Positions 60,511 to 64,000 of a stretch of 64,000 bases of DNA are shown here, one piece after another (position 1 is the first letter of the stretch; each line of letters starts with the position of its first letter). This DNA comes from Endomychus coccineus. Its lineage: Eukaryota > Arthropoda > Insecta > Coleoptera > Endomychidae. The DNA lies in the NCBI GenBank assembly GCA_958510875.1, contig OY294069.1:163865111-163929110 (forward strand), read 5' to 3'. The translations under genes were made by a program, and so were the position numbers. The notes below the pieces were generated by a model. That model was given only the letters and a program-made list of their open reading frames with translations. It searched no databases and had not been told where the DNA came from.

Positions 60511-60959
60511 TTTTGTATTCGGCGAGACGATGGATAGTTTATTTTCTATCTAACATATCATTCTTAGTTCGAGTCGGTAATTCCTTATCCCAGTTCCATG
60601 ATGTCTCAGGTGTCTCACAGGGATTCGTGCTGAGTCCCTTCCTTATTTAGTATATAATTAAGACCTACCACGTTCCTCCTCGTCATCGAGAAATGTAATT
60701 TGATTCTATCTCAGTGGAGAAATGGTGTTGTGAATGGATAGATTCATCCCAAACTTGCTTACACTTTGAGGAAAATGGAAAGTGTTCGCTTAACGTGTAT
60801 GTATATGGTACGACGGTACGAAGTTCGCACGGATCGAGACGAGCTGCTCCGAAATCGGACGAATACGTAAGCAGCTGTTTGTGAGAAAGTACAGGTTCGG
60901 AAATTATTTATCTTGGATATGGTGGCTTCATGAGAGCGTAAAGAATAGCTTGCTAATGA

Positions 60960-61069
60960 AGAGAGAGCATTACAATTTCAGGTCGGTCAGCTCAGAACGT
61001 AGGACGTCAGTATCATACCAGCACCAGTGGGGTGAATGTGCGAGTCGCAGTTAACGCCTCGGGTAGGGT
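60960..61069 (+). promoter_or_regulatory. Possible promoter and non-coding first exon of the second Mgst gene
   Basis: GC-rich for this window. An initiator-like GTCAGTATCAT (about 61005) is followed by 60 bases ending CTCGGGTAGG|GTAAGAGGAG, a good splice donor near 61069. It lies about 1.5 kb before the ATG exon at 62535. This is inference from composition and the donor only. Confidence 0.3.
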
Positions 61070-61282
61070 AAGAGGAGGAGCGCATAGCAGTGCGTCTCTC
61101 TTGTTTATGTGGTATTATCATGTCATTGCGTTCCTTGTTGCATGTGTAGATTTATTTCTATACCCCAGAAGAATTATTTCCGATACTGTATATAGGTGTA
61201 TAGGTATCTATCATATCTTTATAATGCCACACTCACCGCATGTGCGCCCCGCCCCGTAAGTATACATGTAGGTATATATACT

Positions 61283-62056
61283 GTTGTAGATACTGTTCCG
61301 AAAGGTGGTGTAGCTATTTACCAAAATAATAATAATGTTACCAATATTATGACTCCGAATACTGAAATAAATATTGCACACGTTAGCGACGTTAATGTTA
61401 GGCGCTCATTTGTTGGAGATATTTGTGCGTGCTTATGCAAACTTAGAAATGGCCTACACATAGTCATGGTAGCAATTTACATTTCTTCGAATCCAAAATT
61501 GGACGAGGTAGAGCATTTTATCATCGCACTTTACTGGAGTACACCGAAGAAGGGTCGAAAATACTTGGTACAAATGGTAATAAATTTCCACTTATCTTGG
61601 CTGGCGATTTCAACATCAACTTCGCTGATGAAAATCAGAGCGGTTGACAACTTTTCTTTCGGAAAAATTGAATGTGAAAATGAATAATGATCCACAAGAA
61701 TCCACAACAAAATATGGGACCACCATTGACGCGGTATTTTCCAGATATTTAGAGGATATCTTATTTCGGTTACCATAAACCTATAGTTTCTATGATAAAA
61801 ATTCCTGAATAACCTACATGTATTGTAAGATAATAAAAATATTTTAAACGATATTAAATCCTCATTTATTTAATAAAAGAAAAAAAATTGTTCTCTTATC
61901 GTTCACCAGTACCACGCTCAAAAAGTGTAACTTGATTTAATATCAAAGAAAAAAAAATATTGCATAAATAAAAAATAAATAAATAATTATAAATGCATAA
62001 GTTGATAAAAAATGCCATGCAATAGCTTTACCGCAGAAGTCCCCGAGTGCCACACG
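61283..62056 (+). mobile_element. Helentron remnant, 5'-truncated copy
   Basis: Plus strand. The endonuclease domain fragment VAIYQNNNNVTNIM, HVSDVNVRRSFVGDICACLC and KLRNGLHIV (61310-61470) matches the minus-strand copy at 11.2-11.4 kb. It is followed by frameshifted sequence and the same 3' tail ending ATGCAATAGCTT and CCCCGAGTGCCACACG. Everything upstream of the endonuclease is lost. Confidence 0.82.
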
Positions 62057-62534
62057 TTTTTTTTTATTGTGATTTATTAATTCAAACATTGCTTCATCTG
62101 TGCTTGAATTTAACATTTTTATTATTGTTTAATGCCACAAAAAAAAAAGTTGTTTGTCTCAGCAGATTCATTAAGTAGCGCGATTTATACATTTAGGTCG
62201 ACCTTAGTGTAGTAGAACATTTAATGTGAGATCTGCGAGAAACCTGTTTGATTCATACTCAGAATATAGTGATTTTAAACGCATCAACTGTGCGGAATAT
62301 TATACCATAAACAACCGGTATATACATACACAAGGACGGTTATTTGCACTTCCTTGCTAGTTGGATGCCGTCAACTTCCACTACCTACCAATATAATTCA
62401 TAATTAATGCTATCAGTCGAGGTATCAAAGTTCATTACTTGATTAATGTAAACATCAAAATAATATTTGAGTCTACAAGCACCAGGTAGCAAATACCTAC
62501 CGTATCTATTCCTCTCATTCAATTTTCCTGTACA

Positions 62535-62693
62535 ATGGATAACAAGACAAATTCTATTGACAACAACACCGATTTTGTGGTGCTGACCACAAAGAATCCA
62601 CAATTTTGTATTTATTTGTTGTGTTCCTCGCTCCTAGTTTTGAAGATGATGGGGCTCACTCTACTCACGATTCTCCAAAGATTCAAAAACAAG
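62535..62693 (+). CDS. Second MGST1-like gene, first exon (partial, runs off the right edge)
   Basis: ATG at 62535 opens 53 codons ending AAAAACAAG|GTAAGTT, phase 0, exactly the exon boundary and phase of Mgst1 exon 1. The shared pattern is NPxF......SSLL.LKMM..TLLTI, here KNPQFCIYLLCSSLLVLKMM. It has a longer polar N-terminus (MDNKTNSIDNNTDFVVLTT) than its neighbour. No exon matching SPEDA or AHxNDLEN was found in 62694-64000, so the rest of the gene is outside. It is a tandem paralogue in the same orientation. Confidence 0.82.
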
Positions 62694-62699
62694 GTAAGT

Positions 62700-63178
62700 T
62701 ATGTTTACTAAATTTATCAATAGGTGATCTGAAGTTGCATATTACATGTACGTTCGAGCGTTTGAAGTGGAACCTTGACCTAGATTCATAAAAGTATGGA
62801 ACCCAGCAGCAGCGCATCAAAAAATTAATGATGGTGCTATAAATTATCATATTATATTATATATTCAAAAAGATACCGAATATTGTAATCACCTCTTGTA
62901 CAGCAATTTTTATCGTCAGTATATTCACTCACTTTTGGATAATAATAATACATGACTAGTTCAAATATACATATAATAAAAGGTTATCACAAGTTCATAA
63001 TTAAAATTCAAATCATAGAATTCATGAAATTTATACTTCAGATTTGTTTAATCTAAATTTATACATAATATTGAAAGATAATGAAATATAAACGATAAGC
63101 GGGAGACATATTCATAATAGTAACAATCGAGATAACACAAATTATGAAGATTCGCACTTCAGATATTCTTCAATATAG
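62700..63178. other. Intron of the second MGST1-like gene
   Basis: AT-rich, no exon recognised. Confidence 0.55.
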
Positions 63179-63180
63179 TA

Positions 63181-63780
63181 CAGTGAAACCTGGTTAATTG
63201 GGATCTCAAGGGACCATGACATATGTAACAATTATTGAGGGTTTCCAATAATCCAGTTTTCCAATTGAGCAGGTTTAAAATTATAGTTGTCTCATTTACA
63301 GAGGCCCCCGTTTACAGAGGTCGAAATGTGACGTTATTCCATTTTTAGAGGTGGAAATATTAATAAAAATGCGTATTTCAATCATAATCTGATAGAAATT
63401 TTAATTTTTCAGATACTGATAACGTTTTATATTTACGTTTGGACATTTTGTACACTTTTATTCCCTTGTTCTTAGGTCAAAACCTGAGATAGTTCTGACA
63501 AAGAAAGCATGCGCGAAAGACGACGCGAAATGTATGTAAACAAACATGACAAAACGTGTTAAAACCTGATTAATTTGTCTCTCTTATACAGGTAATTGAG
63601 CTACAGTCTCAATTATGGAGGTAAACATAGAAAAAGTCTTAGAATTCAAATCTCATTTAACCAGGTTCAAAAAGTCCCATTAAGAGAGGTAATTTAATGA
63701 AAATGAACCAGGACCTCATTGCAACTCTCAATAATAGAGGTTTCTCACTTATCCAGGTCCCACTTGACCAGGTTTCACTG
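63181..63780. mobile_element. Pogo/Tigger-like MITE
   Basis: 600 bp with termini CAGTGAAACCTGGT on both ends (inverted), each flanked by TA (63179-63180 and 63781-63782), as expected for a Tc1/mariner-superfamily insertion. The terminal repeats degrade inward over about 40 bp. No transposase. Confidence 0.88.
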
Positions 63781-63782
63781 TA

Positions 63783-64000
63783 AAAGGCTTTATCCATAAG
63801 AACTCTCTCGACACAAACATTAAACTTGTTTATTGGATTCATTTTAAAATTATTATATCGATCCTCACTCCATTCGTAGGTGCCTGCACAATTTTTAGTA
63901 GGGTGGAGCAAAATAAAATAATACGAGCTATATAAGTGAATATAAATATTTTATTGCGCATTTTTCATGAGATGCAACAAGATATAAAATTCATCCTTAT
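63783..64000. other. Right edge, no feature recognised
   Basis: Probably still intron of the second MGST1-like gene. Confidence 0.45.

Noticed and set aside
62385..62603. Minus-strand 72-codon frame
   Set aside because: It overlaps the plus-strand MGST exon, which has family motifs and a splice donor, while this frame has none.

Overview
This looks like AT-rich nuclear DNA from an insect. Genes are split by GT-AG introns, the protein matches are to insect families, and most of the window is decayed transposons. I cannot name the species; a beetle is plausible from the mix of elements, but that is only inference. Long open frames are rare and nearly all belong to mobile elements. The host genes are built from short exons that plain ORF calling misses.

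Host genes. (1) Minus strand, 119-4703: the 5' part of a secreted leucine-rich-repeat (LRR) protein. It has a 24-codon signal-peptide exon (4632-4703) and three LRR exons (1682-1955, 713-935, 119-255), with junction phases that all agree. The gene runs off the left edge. (2) Plus strand, 54885-59746: a complete three-exon microsomal glutathione S-transferase 1-like (MAPEG) gene encoding 153 residues. (3) Plus strand, 62535-62693: the first exon of a second gene of the same family, a tandem paralogue that continues beyond the right edge.

Mobile elements. Between and inside these genes lie: a 5'-truncated Penelope-like element with head-to-head termini and a hammerhead ribozyme (5482-7303), plus three more Penelope GIY-YIG remnants (about 21.2, 24.7 and 33.4 kb); two Helentron remnants with a helicase-endonuclease fusion (10653-12285 minus, about 61283-62056 plus); many non-LTR retrotransposon remnants (RNase H fragments at 9.4-10.5, 26.3-27.1, 27.4-27.7, 35.9-37.6, 37.6-38.4 and 52.4-53.5 kb; reverse transcriptase at 12.3-12.8 and 55.1-56.0 kb; R2/R4-like pieces at 30.0-30.7 and 31.1-32.3 kb); a mariner-type transposase remnant (about 41684-42770 minus); a hAT-type MITE with a perfect 8-bp target duplication inside a LINE (36252-36668); a pogo/Tigger-like MITE (63181-63780); and an element with terminal inverted repeats carrying an 89-codon ORF of unknown function (about 18794-19470).

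Repeat architecture. The most unusual object is a 2.8-kb foldback element (13306-16100). Its arms are made of tandem copies of a unit of about 150 bp, seven on the left and four inverted on the right, ending in matching termini flanked by TA. Other inverted-repeat elements lie at 3.68-4.51, 8.06-8.71, 17.7-18.2 and 60.0-60.5 kb. A diverged LTR-like repeat of about 1.6 kb occurs twice in opposite orientation (22.2-23.97 and 34.2-35.8 kb). The second copy has a CCAAT/TATA promoter-like core and abuts a 182-bp TA microsatellite.

No rRNA, CRISPR, convincing tRNA or prokaryotic operon structure was seen. Boundaries of decayed elements are approximate.
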